This document shows, one piece after another, positions 41,079 through 52,437 of a stretch of 64,000 nucleotides of DNA. Below the pieces are notes generated by a model. It did no database searches and was not told the DNA's origin. It worked only from the letters and a program-made list of their open reading frames with translations. This DNA comes from Periplaneta americana (lineage: Eukaryota > Arthropoda > Insecta > Blattodea > Blattidae). Where the stretch lies: positions 25,880,359 through 25,944,358 of the forward strand of contig NC_091130.1 in assembly GCF_040183065.1 (NCBI RefSeq), given 5' to 3'. Position 1 is the stretch's first letter. Every line of letters begins with the position of its first letter. A program made the translations under genes and the position numbers.

Positions 41079-41249
41079 ATGGAGACCGGCGCATGCTGCG
41101 TGCTCAGGCCTAACTCTTCTACCACAGCTCTGAGCCTCGACGATGATCAGATAGTTCCGGATCACCCTGGTGATTGTGCTAGTGCTGACAGTGCGAGCTG
41201 GGGGTCTTCCTCTGGACAGAACTATCTCGACACTTGGTTACAAATGCAG
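41079..41249 (+). CDS. Candidate first coding exon, unidentified gene
   Basis: 57 codons starting METGACCVLRPNSSTTALSL and ending NYLDTWLQMQ, immediately followed by a donor (GCAG|GTATGC). The start has A at -3 and G at +4; an in-frame ATG-like alternative five codons upstream has weaker context. The translated segment has an acidic DDDQIVPD stretch and Ser-rich middle, looks like an N-terminal region of a regulatory protein, and is not repetitive. The downstream intron starts with the 164-bp tandem array. I do not recognise the protein. It is the best host-gene candidate on the plus strand, but no second exon is visible. Confidence 0.45.
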
Positions 41250-41264
41250 GTATGCCAGTGTTAC

Positions 41265-42910
41265 ATCATTGTTTACTAGTAGGAGGTGGAGGCCTAGCCA
41301 GGTAGCACGTATTCTGCGTGTTCGAGTGCTAGATGCAACACAGATGTGATGATCTTTTAACTGCCCGGATTTTGATCCCTGGAATGGCTGTAGTATTTTA
41401 GCTAAATTTTGAAAACCTGAACCTTAAAATAATATATCATTATTTACTAGTAAAAGATGGGCTAACCATGTAACACGTATTCTATGTGTTCAAAGTACTA
41501 GATACAACACAAATGTGATGATGTTTTAACTATTCGGATCCCTGCAATGGGTGCAGTATTTCAACTAATTTTGAAAACCTGAACTTTAAAATAATACATC
41601 ATTATTTACTAGTAAAAGATAGGTTAACCATGTGATACGTAGATCTGTGTGTTCAAGTACTAGATACAACACAAATGTGATGATCTTTTAACTATCCGGA
41701 ACCCTGCAATGGCTGCAGTATTTCAACTAATTTTGAAAACCTGAACCTTAAAATAATACATCATTATTTCCTAGTTAAAGATGGGCTAGCCATGTAACAC
41801 GTATTCTATGTGTTCAAAATCCTAGATACAACACAAATGTGATGATCTTTTAACTATCTGGATTTTGATCCCTGCAATGGCTGCATTATTTAAACTAAAT
41901 TTTGAAAACCTGAATCTTAAAATAATATACCATTGTTTACAAGTAGAAGATGGGCTAGCCTTGTAGCACATATTCTGTGTGTTCAAAGTAGGCTTACTAG
42001 ATATAACACAGATGTGATGATCTTTTAACTGCCCGAATTTCGATTCCTGCAATGGCTGTAGTATTTTAGCTGAATTTTTAAAACCTGAACCTTAAAATAG
42101 TACGCTAGTAAAAGATGGGCTAACCATGTAACACGCATTCTGTGTGTTCAAGTACTAGATACAACACTAATGTGATGATCTTTTAACTATCCGGATCCCT
42201 GCAAAGGCTGCAGTATTTCAACTAATTTTGAAAACCTGAACCTTAATATCCTAATACATTACTATTTACTAGTGAAAGATGGGCTAGCCATGTAATACGT
42301 ATTCTATGTGTTCAAGTACTAGATACAACACAAATGTGATGATCTTTTAACTATCCGGAGCCCTGCAATGGCAGCAGTATTTCAACTAATTTTGAAAACC
42401 TGAACCTTAATATCCTAATACATTACTATTTACTAGTGAAAGATGGGCTAGCCATGTAATACGTATTCTATGTGTTCAAGTACTAGATACAACACAAATG
42501 TGATGATCTTTTAACTATCCGGAGCCCTGCAATGGCAGCAGTATTTCAACTAATTTTGAAAACCTGAACCTTAAAATAATACACCATTATTTACTAATAA
42601 AAGATGGGCTAGCCATGTAACACGTATTTTGTGTGTTCAAGTACTAGATGCAACGTAAATGTGATGATCTTTTAACAATCCGGATCCCTGCAATGGCTGC
42701 AGTATTTCAACTAATTTTCAAAATCTGAACCTTAAAATAATACATCATTATTTAGCAGGAAAAGATGGGCTAACCATGTAAAACGTATTCTGTGTGTTCA
42801 AGTACTAGATAGACTACAACACAGATGCGATGATCTTTTAACTACCCGAATTTCGATCGCTGCAATGGCTGTAGTATTTTACCTAAATTTTGAAAACCTG
42901 AACCTTGAAA
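41265..42910 (+). repeat. 164-bp tandem array, about 10 units
   Basis: Each unit contains GTGTTCAAGTACTAGATAC, AACACAAATGTGATGATC, TTTTAACTATCCGG, CTGCAATGGCTGCAGTATTT, TTTTGAAAACCTGAACCTTA and ATTATTTACTAGT. GATGATCTTTTA recurs at about 41348, 41677, 41838, 42015, 42171, 42335, 42502, 42663 and 42827, plus a variant near 41516. Units have small indels; two adjacent ones (around 42250-42560) are nearly identical. No coding capacity conserved across units. Confidence 0.95.
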
Positions 42911-43250
42911 TAAACAACAATCCCTTCCATCTAAACTTTTCCTTAGGAGATAATCTCACGAAGACGTTTTTTTATTTGGTTTCACGCCATCGAAACTATT
43001 GTAACGCGTTCCTTATTTAGCGTTGAAATCTGTTAATCTCTACGCATAAGTTTTTAGCGTTTTCCATAAAGTCACGTCGAGCAGTCATTTCTCTTCGTTA
43101 ACACAGAAACTAACAGCTAATTTTCCCATAAGATATAGCCTACAAAGCTTTGTAACTGAAAAATAATATGTACAAACTTAATTTATGTTTTCCGTCACAT
43201 GATAGTCATAATTTGTTTTCGTCGCCATAGAAACTTATTTTTCTTTCCAT
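42911..43250. repeat. Diverged (C)CATAGAAAC-type repeat, upstream block
   Basis: Widely spaced variants of the motif that later forms the 75-bp minisatellite: GCCATCGAAACTATTG, TTTCCATAAAGTCACG, TTTTCGTCGCCATAGAAACT (43215-43234). The spacing and flanking words (CTTTCCATATTAACTAAATC) match the minisatellite unit, so this looks like the old edge of the same array. Confidence 0.55.
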
Positions 43251-43521
43251 ATTAACTAAATCATAATAATTATTTATTTATTTATTTTTTCATAAGTGTA
43301 TATTATTTTTGGGAGTGTTTTTGTAAGTAATTTTATGAGGTTGTTATTGATATGCTGATAAATTATTTGTAATGATATTTCATTATATAACATATTGCAA
43401 TTATTGAAATTAATTACAAAAATGATAAATTTGCTTTCAAAGGGAACAAGAGTAAGGTGGTCCGCGGAACTGTTCTGACTTAAAAAAGTGGTCCCCACTT
43501 CAAAAAAGTTTGAGAAACGCT
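43251..43521. mobile_element. hAT-type terminal fragment
   Basis: The right boundary reads AAAAAAGTTTGAGAAACGCTG, whose complement CAGCGTTTCTCAAACTTTTT is the classic end of Charlie-type hAT elements. GTGGTCCCCACTTC just inside also fits. The other end was not found and the minus frame at 43274-43498 has only weak coding character. Confidence 0.55.
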
Positions 43522-43719
43522 GCTTTAGAGTAATTATTAACTTATCTTTTAAATAAATTTTTCAAATGTTAATTTTTGGTGAATTTAAACATTGATTGTC
43601 TCTTGAATTTGGGTAACAGTTTTAAACTTGTTAATATTTTTAAGTCTAATGGTTGTTTTCAAACAATTTTTGAACAGAGTAGAGGCGATGCTTGTCTTGA
43701 CAATACCTATGTTTACAAA

Positions 43720-43990
43720 TTCTCTCCGGCGCCGGGATTTGAACCCGGGTTTTCAGCTCTTTAAGCTCCATCTCTTGGGTTCCATCTAGTGGCCGCCCTC
43801 TGCACTACGTCATAGATGTCTATGAACGCAGGACCGAAAACCCGGGTTCAAATCCCGGCGCCGGAGAGAATTTTTCTCCGTTCCATCACTCTTTCATCAT
43901 ATGATGACGCAGAATATCTGCATGGAAATATCATATGTACTTCGGTACATCAAAATATATAAAAAAAATAAATATGTTTACAAGTTTAGA
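43720..43990. mobile_element. Inverted pair of tRNA-derived SINE sequences
   Basis: CTCTCCGGCGCCGGGATTTG at 43722 is the complement of CAAATCCCGGCGCCGGAGAG at 43849, with AACCCGGGTTTTC / GAAAACCCGGGTT also paired; the B box (GGTTCAAATCCC) is in both. The right copy continues into a SINE-like tail (TCTTTCATCATATGATGACG, ATGTACTTCGGTACATC, then A-rich). About 90 bp separate the arms. This would fold into a long, GC-rich hairpin. Confidence 0.75.
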
Positions 43991-44164
43991 TAACACTCTG
44001 TATAATGTGTATGTTCAGGATCTAGATTATTCCGATCACAAGGCTATTGTATGTAAATCCACAAAGCAATTATATTAGTCATGAGACAAGACATTTTAAA
44101 ATTAGTAATATTCATGATTTTAACATTTGTTGATTAACATTAATTGGGAGCAGCTATTGCCTAG

Positions 44165-44197
44165 TATACTTACTTACTTACTGGCTTTTAAGGAATC
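44165..44197 (-). mobile_element. Extreme 3' tip of the RTE-like LINE
   Basis: ACTTACTTACTTACTGGC + TTTTAAGGAA matches the last 30 bp of the family plus its (TAAG)n tail, and then stops where repeat-unit sequence starts. Either a severely truncated insertion or one cut by expansion of the minisatellite. Confidence 0.7.
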
Positions 44198-45900
44198 ATC
44201 ATTTGTCTTCGTCGCCATAGAAATTTATTGTTGTTTCCATATTAATTGAACATTGTTACTAAATCATAATACATGATTCGTTTTCGTTGCCATAGAAACT
44301 TATTGTTATTTCCATATTAATTGAACATTGTTACTAAATCATAATACATGATTCGTTTTCGTTGCCATAGAAACTTATTGTTGTTTCCATATTAATTGAA
44401 CATTGTTACTAAATCATAATACATGATTCGTTTTCGTTGCCATAGAAACTTATTGTTGTTTCCATATTAATTGAACATTGTTACTAAATCATAATACATG
44501 ATTCGTTTTCGTTGCCATAGAAACTTATTGTTGTTTCCATATTAATTGAACATTGTTACTAAATCATAATACATGATTCGTTTTCGTTGCCATAGAAACT
44601 TATTGTTGTTTCCATATTAATTGAACATTGTTACTAAATCATAATACATGATTAGTTTTCGTTGCCATAGAAACTTATTGTTGTTCCCATATTAATTGAA
44701 CATTGTTACTAAATCATAATACATGATTCGTTTTCGTTGCCATAGAAACTTATTGTTGTTTCCATATTAATTGAACATTGTTACTAAATCATAATACATG
44801 ATTCGTTTTCGTTGCCATAGAAACTTATTGTTGTTTCCATATTAATTGAACATTGTTACTAAATCATAATACACGATTCGTTTTCGTTGCCATAGAAACT
44901 TATTGCTGTTTCCATATTAATTGAACATTGTTACTAAATCATAATACATGATTCGTTTTCGTTGTCATAGAAACTTATTGCTGTTTCCATATTAATTGAA
45001 CATCGTTACTAAATCATAATACATGATTCGTTTTCGTTGCCATAGAAACTTATTGCTGTTTCCATATTAATTGAACATTGTTACTAAATCATAATACATG
45101 ATTCGTTTTCGTTGCCATAGAAACTTATTGTTGTTTCCATATGAATTGAACATTGTTACTAAATCATAATACATGATTCGTTTTCGTTGCCATAGAAACT
45201 TATTGCTGTTTCCATATTAATTGAACATTGTTACTAAATCATAATACATGATTCGTTTTCGTTGCCATAGAAACTTATTGTTGTTTCCATATTAATTGAA
45301 CATTGTTACTAAATCATAATACATGATTCGTTTTCGTTGCCATAGAAACTTATTGCTGTTTCCATATTAATTGAACATTGTTACTAAATCATAATACATG
45401 ATTCGTTTTCGTTGCCATAGAAACTTATTGTTGTTTCCATATTAATTGAACATTGTTACTAAATCATAATACATGATTCGTTTTCGTTGCCATAGAAACT
45501 TATTGCTGTTTCCATATTAATTGAACATTGTTACTAAATCATAATACATGATTCGTTTTCGTTGCCATAGAAACTTATTGCTGTTTCCATATTAATTGAA
45601 CATCGTTACTAAATCATAATACATGATTCGTTTTCGTTGCCATAGAAACTTATTGCTGTTTCCATATTAATTGAACATTGTTACTAAATCATAATACATG
45701 ATTCGTTTTCGTTGCCATAGAAACTTATTGTTGTTTCCATATTAATTGAACATTGTTACTAAATCATAATACATGATTCGTTTTCGTTGCCATAGAAACT
45801 TATTGCTGTTTCCATATTAATTGAACATTGTTACTAAATCATAATACATGATTCGTTTTCGTTGCCATAGAAACTTATTGCTGTTTCCTTATTAACTTAA
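44198..45900 (+). repeat. 75-bp minisatellite, about 22 units
   Basis: Perfectly regular 75-bp period: TACATGATTCGTTTTCG, TTGCCATAGAAACTTATTG, TTGTTTCCATATTAATTG, AACATTGTTACTAAATC. Units differ by single bases (for instance TGTTGT versus TGCTGT), and the T/C variants alternate in places, hinting at a higher-order period of 150 bp between about 45120 and 45540. Each unit contains GTTGCCATAGAAAC, which fits the RFX X-box consensus. Confidence 0.97.
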
Positions 45901-46430
45901 CATTATTGTTAAATCATAACACAAAACTTTTTTTCCTTCCAAACATGACAGTCATTCGTTTCCGTCGCCAGAGGAACCTTTCAGCTGTTGTTTCCAATGT
46001 TGTTACTGAGTCATAAAGCAAAAGTTTTCGTGTTTTTCGTACGACATTAATTTCAGATTTTCACTTATTTTTGTCGTCATAGAAACTTATGATCATTTCC
46101 TTGTAAAACTCTCAGTTCTTACTGAATCATTACCATTCTGAAAAATTACACAAAACTCTTTTATTTTCCCCCCTTTTAAAGTCGTTTGAGATTATCATTT
46201 GTTTCTATTGTCGTAGAAACTTCTTACAATATTCAAACTTAAAGTTAAGGACCAAATATTTCTCCTGAATGTCTTCCTTGTCAACCTCACCAAGGCTTTC
46301 TTCGAAATATATGGTAACGTCTTCGTGGTTGAACTTTGTATTCTTACTGAATTATTATGCAAATGTCTCCAATATTTTCAGAAGTCATTTGTTATAAGTT
46401 AGTGTAGTATAAGTTACTGTAGTTTCTGTA
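45901..46430. repeat. Diverged minisatellite-related sequence, downstream block
   Basis: Motif variants recur at decreasing similarity: TTCCGTCGCCAGAGGAACC, TTTGTCGTCATAGAAACTT, TTTCTATTGTCGTAGAAACT. This matches the decayed edges expected for an array that expanded from its centre. Confidence 0.6.
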
Positions 46431-47172
46431 GAATACTTGGACTTCTCCAGATGGATTGACACACAACCAAATAGATCACATCTTGATAGATAAACGGAGA
46501 CATACTAGTATAGTAGATATTCGAACTTTCAGGGGTACAGATTGTAATTCTGACCATTATTTGGTGACTGGAGAATTAAGAGAAAGATTATCAGTAGCCA
46601 AGCGAGTAGAGCAACAAGTTAATATTACTAAATTCAATATTTTGAAATTAAAGGACGAGGAAGCTAAGCAAAATTATCAGGTCGAAATTTCGAATAGGTT
46701 TGCCACTTTAGAAAGTTCCGACGAAGTTGAGAAAGAATTAGATGTTAATAGCGTGTGGGAAAATATCAGAGATAGTATCAAAATTGCAGCTGAGCAGAGC
46801 ATAGGTTATTATGAAACTAAGAAAAAGAAACCGTGGTTTGATGAAGATTGTTGCATGGAACTGCACGCATTGTATTCTTCACCTAACATAATTAGGAACT
46901 TAAAATCCAGACGTTTGAGTTGGGCAGGGCATGTAGTACGTATGGGCGAATCCAGAAATGCATATAGAGTGTTAGTTGGGAGACCGGAGGGAAAAAGATC
47001 TTTAGGGAGGCCGAGACGTAGATGGGAGGATAATATTAAAATGGATTTGAGGGAGATGGGGTGTGATGATAGAGACTGGATTAATCTTGCACAGGATAGG
47101 GGCCGATGGCGGGCTTATGTGAGGGCGGCAATGAACCTTCGTGTTCCTTAAAAGCCATTTGTAAGTAAGTAA
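46430..47172 (+). pseudogene. LINE endonuclease fused to C-terminus by internal deletion
   Basis: A single frame first reads NTWTSPDGLTHNQIDHILID, then RTFRGTDCNSDHYLV, which are C-terminal motifs of the apurinic-like endonuclease (the SDH box is catalytic). After about 130 residues (ending KKPWFDEDCC) it jumps to the LINE C-terminus (MELHALYSSPNIIRNLKS, GRPEGKRSLGRPRRRW, NLRVP). The whole RT (roughly 450-500 residues) is missing, yet the frame stays open. It ends with the usual (TAAG)n tail. The N-terminal half of the endonuclease is also missing. Confidence 0.88.
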
Positions 47173-49160
47173 GTAAGTTTCTATAGAAACTTATCACTGT
47201 TTTTCTAGAAGAACACAATAGTTGTAGCGATAGAAACACGACTGTGGGACGGACTTGTCATATAGCACACATTATATGTCTATTTACTAAATAAAGGTAA
47301 CACTAAATCAAGTGCGACGGTTTCTAGAAGTCCCTAGAAGTTACAATTTATTCAATTTGAGTTCTGAGATAAAACTTCAAGCAGTTTATACACTCTTCTT
47401 TCGAAATATGTTCTTTACAATTACTCCCAAAATAATATTTTAGGTACCTTTACTGCTTTCGAAATGCGTGGTAACGCATTTTTTTTTTCAACACTGTAGG
47501 CCTACTCTTCAGTCATTATGAAAATATCTTCAGTATTTTTCATTCAGAAGTTGTGTGTTTTTATATACAAACTTAATCTCAATTTGTTCATCACCAGAAG
47601 AAGAATACATGTATTTTTTATAAAAAAAATCTCAGCCAATTTTAGGATCTAAAATAATAGTAACCTCCATTCCAATTATTTACCCATTATCAATAGTATT
47701 GTAAGAATTTGTTACAAAATTTGTGAATTTATAACGTACAATTAGTATAAAAAAATGACAAATGAATTCGTAATATCATTGCCTGGAACTTGTTGTTTTT
47801 CCACTTCACTTAGAAATTTACAATACTATCTTGGCGAAACACAAAAATTTGCATGGAGATTTATAACTTTTCTCGCCTACAATTTGTACTTTCGTGAAAT
47901 AGGCCACTGGAGATTATAGTGTGATGAATTTTGCTACCAGAAAGTCCTGAGACTTATTTCTAAACATAACAGTAGCTAATATTCTAGATGAAAATTGGTT
48001 TCTAACAAACGTATAAACTTATCCGTTACAAATAGACGAACCCCAAATAATAATTATTTTAGTTTTCTTCCTCGATTCGAAGTACGTAGTACAATGACTG
48101 ATTTTTTCATAAGATTCCAGTTTCCATTGAAGATAAAACATGATAATTAAATGGAAATAATGTCTCTTCCGCTTAATGTTCCATTTAAAATAATCTAAGA
48201 CCCTTAGTTTAATCTCAGATTAAAATTGTAGGCCTAGATAATATAAAATAAAAACAAATATAGAAGAATATCACACATGATTCCTTTCTTATGTACCGGT
48301 ATATTCTCTTTTCAAGTTTTTTTGGTTTTCACTTCATGTTAGAGAATCAAGACCAATGGATGAAATAGGTGAAAACTGGCTGATTCATCGTTTGAAGCAT
48401 TCTCGAAATACGAGGGCGGGGGGGGGGAAACGAACAAATGTAACATTGTAATAGTAATATACGTTACAAGAGCGGTATGTTGACGTTTTCATAGTCGAGG
48501 AAAAGATTGAAAAAGCGAAACGTAGTTGAGCTAATTTCTAATTAGTTGCAATGAAATCTCCATGTTGGTTTCTGTTTAAGGACGGCAATTTCGGAAAACC
48601 AAAATATCTTTCTTCAACATTGTTGCTATAAAATGTTTTCTGTGTTTACTATACTCCAGCAGGCCGTGATATACGTCTGTCTTTTCTTTCCCCCAGTCTA
48701 AAAATGCGAACTTAAAGCAAACGGTAAGGTTATGTAATGATTTATTTTTCATTTTAATATTTTAACAATATTACTTATACAACATATTGCAGTAATAATA
48801 TTGGCATCTGGAATCTTGTTGATTTTTTCACGGCTTCCTTAATGTTACTTGTATCAGGAATGCAATAAGTTTCGTGGAGTAGTAGAGTTTACTTAATTTT
48901 TGCAAATATTTAAAAACAATAATTAACATTGCAATTTAGGTGAAATTGCAGTGGTAAGTTTCCAATTTATAATTATTAGTATGTTAAACGTCTCTAAAAA
49001 TAATATGTTAAAAGCCTAAAGCAGTAAAATGAATGTCGCGCTTAAGCGGTAAGAAGAGGGAAATTGTTATGTGTGTTACGTTGGGAATACTGAATGTGGT
49101 ATTTCACACTTACCGCGTATTGGTTCTGTGCGGAAAACAAGCAAATACGCACGATCTCGC
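47173..49160. other. No recognised gene
   Basis: AT-rich, unique-looking. A last X-box-like GTTTCTATAGAAACTT stands at 47178-47193. A run of nine to ten G lies at 48419-48428. Short frames at 49033-49281 are not convincing. Confidence 0.4.
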
Positions 49161-49290
49161 ACAAAATTCCTTTTCAGAACGAAAAGTTACATTTGTCCGC
49201 ATCAAACGTCTGCATACTTACCTCTTAAATTGGCAAAACTTCATTTCTCACACTAGTTTATTAAACCGTGTCGGACTGTAAAGAAAACAA
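49161..49290. repeat. Diverged family B fragment
   Basis: TTTTCAGAACGAAAAGTTAC, TTTGTCCGCATCAAACG and TCTTAAATTGGCAAAACTTC match the central hairpin and right half of family B (compare 25330-25440 and 60045-60130) with many substitutions. Confidence 0.5.
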
Positions 49291-49539
49291 CTATCGCAAT
49301 GTCAATATTTTATATATTGTACAATATTATAGTATTGTGTAATTTTGTTTATTTAATTTTCCTATAAATTATTTCTATTGCTCTATTAAAATTACAGCAT
49401 AACTAGTGGCTTGTGCAGCAATTGCTGCAAACTAAGTCCATAAAAAATTCAAATAAAAATTGTTCAGATTTATTTTCAATGAAGAATACCTGACATTTTG
49501 ATAGTTATTTGCTTCCATGATAGTAAAACATACTCCCTC

Positions 49540-49540
<1 letters not shown>

Positions 49541-49598
<58 letters not shown>
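49541..49598. repeat. (AT)n microsatellite
   Basis: About 28 AT units. Confidence 0.97.
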
Positions 49599-49601
<3 letters not shown>

Positions 49602-50970
49602 CAAATACTTTTCCTTGAACCTATCCGTCTTCAGTTCTTGAGTTTCAATGCGAAATCGCAAGTAACAATGTCCGGATGATCAGTGGGATTTTGATGTGGG
49701 TGTAATGCAGTAGCTATTTCGGGTCATTGCGGATTTTAGGTGAAAGTTAAGAAAATGTAAGGTTTGTCATGCTTTGAACAAAAGACTTAGCATTTTGGTA
49801 TAGCTGCTGCATGTTTCGTGAACTACCCTGAAAAGTAGAGGGCAGAATCACTTTTTCCCACTAAGAGATCTTGCTGAGGTGATCAAGAGACTACAAAATC
49901 TTGTAGGCCTCTTGTTTTATCAATAAGTGATACCTTTTGGTCTTTTCTTAGGAATTGTAATTTTTGCGCTTCTTCCAGACAATACTGATCTACCAAATAC
50001 TGCTGGATTAATTTGTGTAACAATGAATATTATTTCGTATATTTTCTGTAATATAGGCTGTTGTGAGGAATTTATTGCTGAGATGTGGAAAATGAGGCGA
50101 ATGATATGTCAGAGTTGTAGAATCTTATATGCGCCCTAAATAAAATTGTCCATCGTAAATCGTTAGCAGTTTCAGTGTTTCGTTCGTTGCTGGTTGCGGG
50201 AAATAAACTTACTCATCACGGTAGCAAGAAGTGAAATGGCATACTATTTTCCCTACAACAAAATATTCTTGGCAGCGATCACAAATCTAATCAATTAAAC
50301 CAAAGAAATATGAAATTAATTTCGATGTATTTAAAGACGCAGCTAAAATAGGAATCATGACTCAATTACTACCAAGGAAAGTTAGAGAATCAGATATATA
50401 AATATCTATATCACACTGCCGTTACATATGTGAAAAAGACCCACACCACTTGATTAATAATTATAAAAGTATTTCATTTTTAATAACAATATTGTTACCT
50501 TACGTAAGTTTTATAGTTTTCAGTAACATAAGTTTATATAGGCCTATAGCCGTTACTCAGTAAATTATAGAAATGAAGATCTAATATAAAATATTCTTTC
50601 TCTGCGTCTACTTACATAAAGCCCCTAAAAGGTTTCACTTTCATATATCAGTATAGCATTATGTGTTGCATTAACTATAATAATATTTCACTTTTAATGG
50701 TAATAATGTCATCAAACATTCTTACGTTTTGTAGTTCTTAATATCAAATACACGGCTGTACTCGGAAAACTACAGACCAGAGAATTAGACCTGTAAATTA
50801 TTTTTTACACGTTATCAAAAAATTGCACAAATGAAGATCGACATATTGGCATTATGATGGGAAAGAATCTGAGCCGTCTGAACTCTATGTCAGCAATCCT
50901 GTAGGTCATGGCCTTCGTGTAATAGCCTATTGTTTATTGTAGTGTGTTTTTTGTTTTATTTTGAAATGCA
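49599..50970. other. No firm gene; possible exon-like frame at 49951-50139
   Basis: A frame preceded by TTTTGGTCTTTTCTTAG (acceptor-like) encodes GIVIFALLPDNTDLPNTA, LICVTMNIISYIFCNIG and CCEEFIAEMWKMRR before a stop at 50139. One hydrophobic stretch (about 20 residues) could be a membrane segment. I considered an insect chemoreceptor C-terminus but the resemblance is weak. The rest is AT-rich without features. Confidence 0.25.
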
Positions 50971-51025
50971 ACACGGCCGACTTGATGCTCGCATCGCTTA
51001 AGGAAGCGAACATCAAGTCGGCCGT
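50971..51025. repeat. GC-rich 22-bp hairpin
   Basis: CACGGCCGACTTGATGCTCG and the complement of CGAACATCAAGTCGGCCGTG pair almost perfectly, with a short loop (about 8-12 nt). It is sharply GC-rich in an AT-rich background. Confidence 0.85.
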
Positions 51026-51214
51026 GAATGCAATTAATTAGTTCTCAAAACTGACGAAAGATGGATTTTGGAAAAAAGGAAAATGATGTAAGAAAATTGT
51101 CATTTCACTGAAAACTACTATTTTTCCGAAAAACTTTGGGTTCGAAGCTTCAAAATGAGGGGTCATTTATTGAAATCCGTTCAGCCGTTTTCCCTTAATT
51201 TCCATTACCAGTTC

Positions 51215-51218
<4 letters not shown>

Positions 51219-51274
<56 letters not shown>
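51219..51274. repeat. (AT)n microsatellite
   Basis: About 27 AT units. Confidence 0.97.
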
Positions 51275-51276
<2 letters not shown>

Positions 51277-51299
51277 TATTAACCTCTTGTAACCTAAAG

Positions 51300-51568
51300 A
51301 ATACTTTGTGAATTTAAGGGTTAAAGGACAAAACTAAAATTCTTTCAATGATTTATTATCATAAAACACTGCTCTCTTAAACTGACTGAGCATATTGGAA
51401 ATTAAATCAATGGTTTTCCCGTAACACGCTATGAAATGTTAAAACAATTTGTATCTCGAAAAGAAAGCAAAAACGAGCAAAACTGTATTACTTTTTTTTA
51501 ATTATCTCAAAGAATACCCCCCCCCCTGAAATTAATGACATTACTTACGACTCACCCTGTATAATCGG
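51300..51568. mobile_element. Repeat family B, right half
   Basis: GGACAAAACTAAAATTCTTTC, TGACTGAGCATATTGG, AACACGCTATGAAATG and ATTACTTACGACTCACCCTG match the right half of copies at 25026 and 59965. The left half is absent and the (AT)n tract abuts it. Confidence 0.75.
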
Positions 51569-52168
51569 TAATTTTGTTGCATATTAAAAGAAAAAGGCTG
51601 TAATAGCCCTATTAGACGCTTTGTCATATAGATTGGAAATTTATGTCGCAGTGCAATTATTGTCGCTTCGACTACCTATAATTTAACTCATTCCTTGTCA
51701 TACAAGTTATTTTCGTTCAAGAAAAACAAGAAATTTCATACGCAACATAAGAGCACCATTAGACAAGAATGTTGAGGTCATGCTTGCAAATAATATAAAC
51801 TTCTATGCATAAGTAGCTGAAGAGGCAGACAGTAACATAAAAGTGTTGAAGTTATAGATGTTCCCTCACCGTGAACTATACATTGAATAACATTGTAAGT
51901 AAATTGTATGAATTCGTACATTATTTCCCTTGCAAAATCGAAAACCTGTATTAATCAGATGCTATTGTCGCGTGGTTAGAAAATTTATTACACATAAATA
52001 ATAGTCACTTGTCATTCTGGTTCTAAATGAGGGAGAAAGCAATGGTGAATATTCAAACGAGGTGCAGCTTGCACTTCTTCTATTGCCAGCCAAGTGTATA
52101 AAACAATGTTTCTCTGATTGCTTGCGTCTAACTCCGTTTTCAGATGGACAGAGAGACGAAGAAAAGTT
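51569..52168. other. No gene seen
   Basis: AT-rich spacer; no repeat copy or frame of interest. Confidence 0.4.
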
Positions 52169-52391
52169 ATCGTACAGTCTTAGAAAAAAGTTTTGTCACA
52201 CAGATATTTTATAAGTCCCAGGAAGGAGGCAATGCGCATGATCAGAGGACGAGCGACCTGAATCACAAGAGAAGAGCCAGTTGAGGTAATAAATTAGTTT
52301 TCTTTCGTTGTATGTCTGATCATGCGCACTGCATCCTTTCTGGGACTTATAAAGTAGCTGTGTGACAACACTTTTTTCTAAGATTGTATAT
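52169..52391. mobile_element. MITE with about 75-bp inverted repeats
   Basis: TACAGTCTTAGAAAAAAG, TTTGTCACACAG, TTATAAGTCCCAGGAAGG and GCGCATGATCAGA at the left pair with their complements on the right, ending CACTTTTTTCTAAGATTGTA. TA at both ends fits Tc1/mariner-type insertion. Central 60 bp non-repetitive. Confidence 0.85.
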
Positions 52392-52437
52392 CTTGGGATC
52401 GTTATAGTTCTACAGAGTGATTTATATAGAACTAACA

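Noticed and set aside
40562..41125. 187-codon minus-strand ORF
   Set aside because: Low-complexity Ser/Leu sequence created by GA tracts; the plus strand has better start and splice signals.
44198..45900. CRISPR array (regular repeats)
   Set aside because: Units are 75-bp head-to-tail copies without unique spacers, in eukaryotic DNA; it is a minisatellite.
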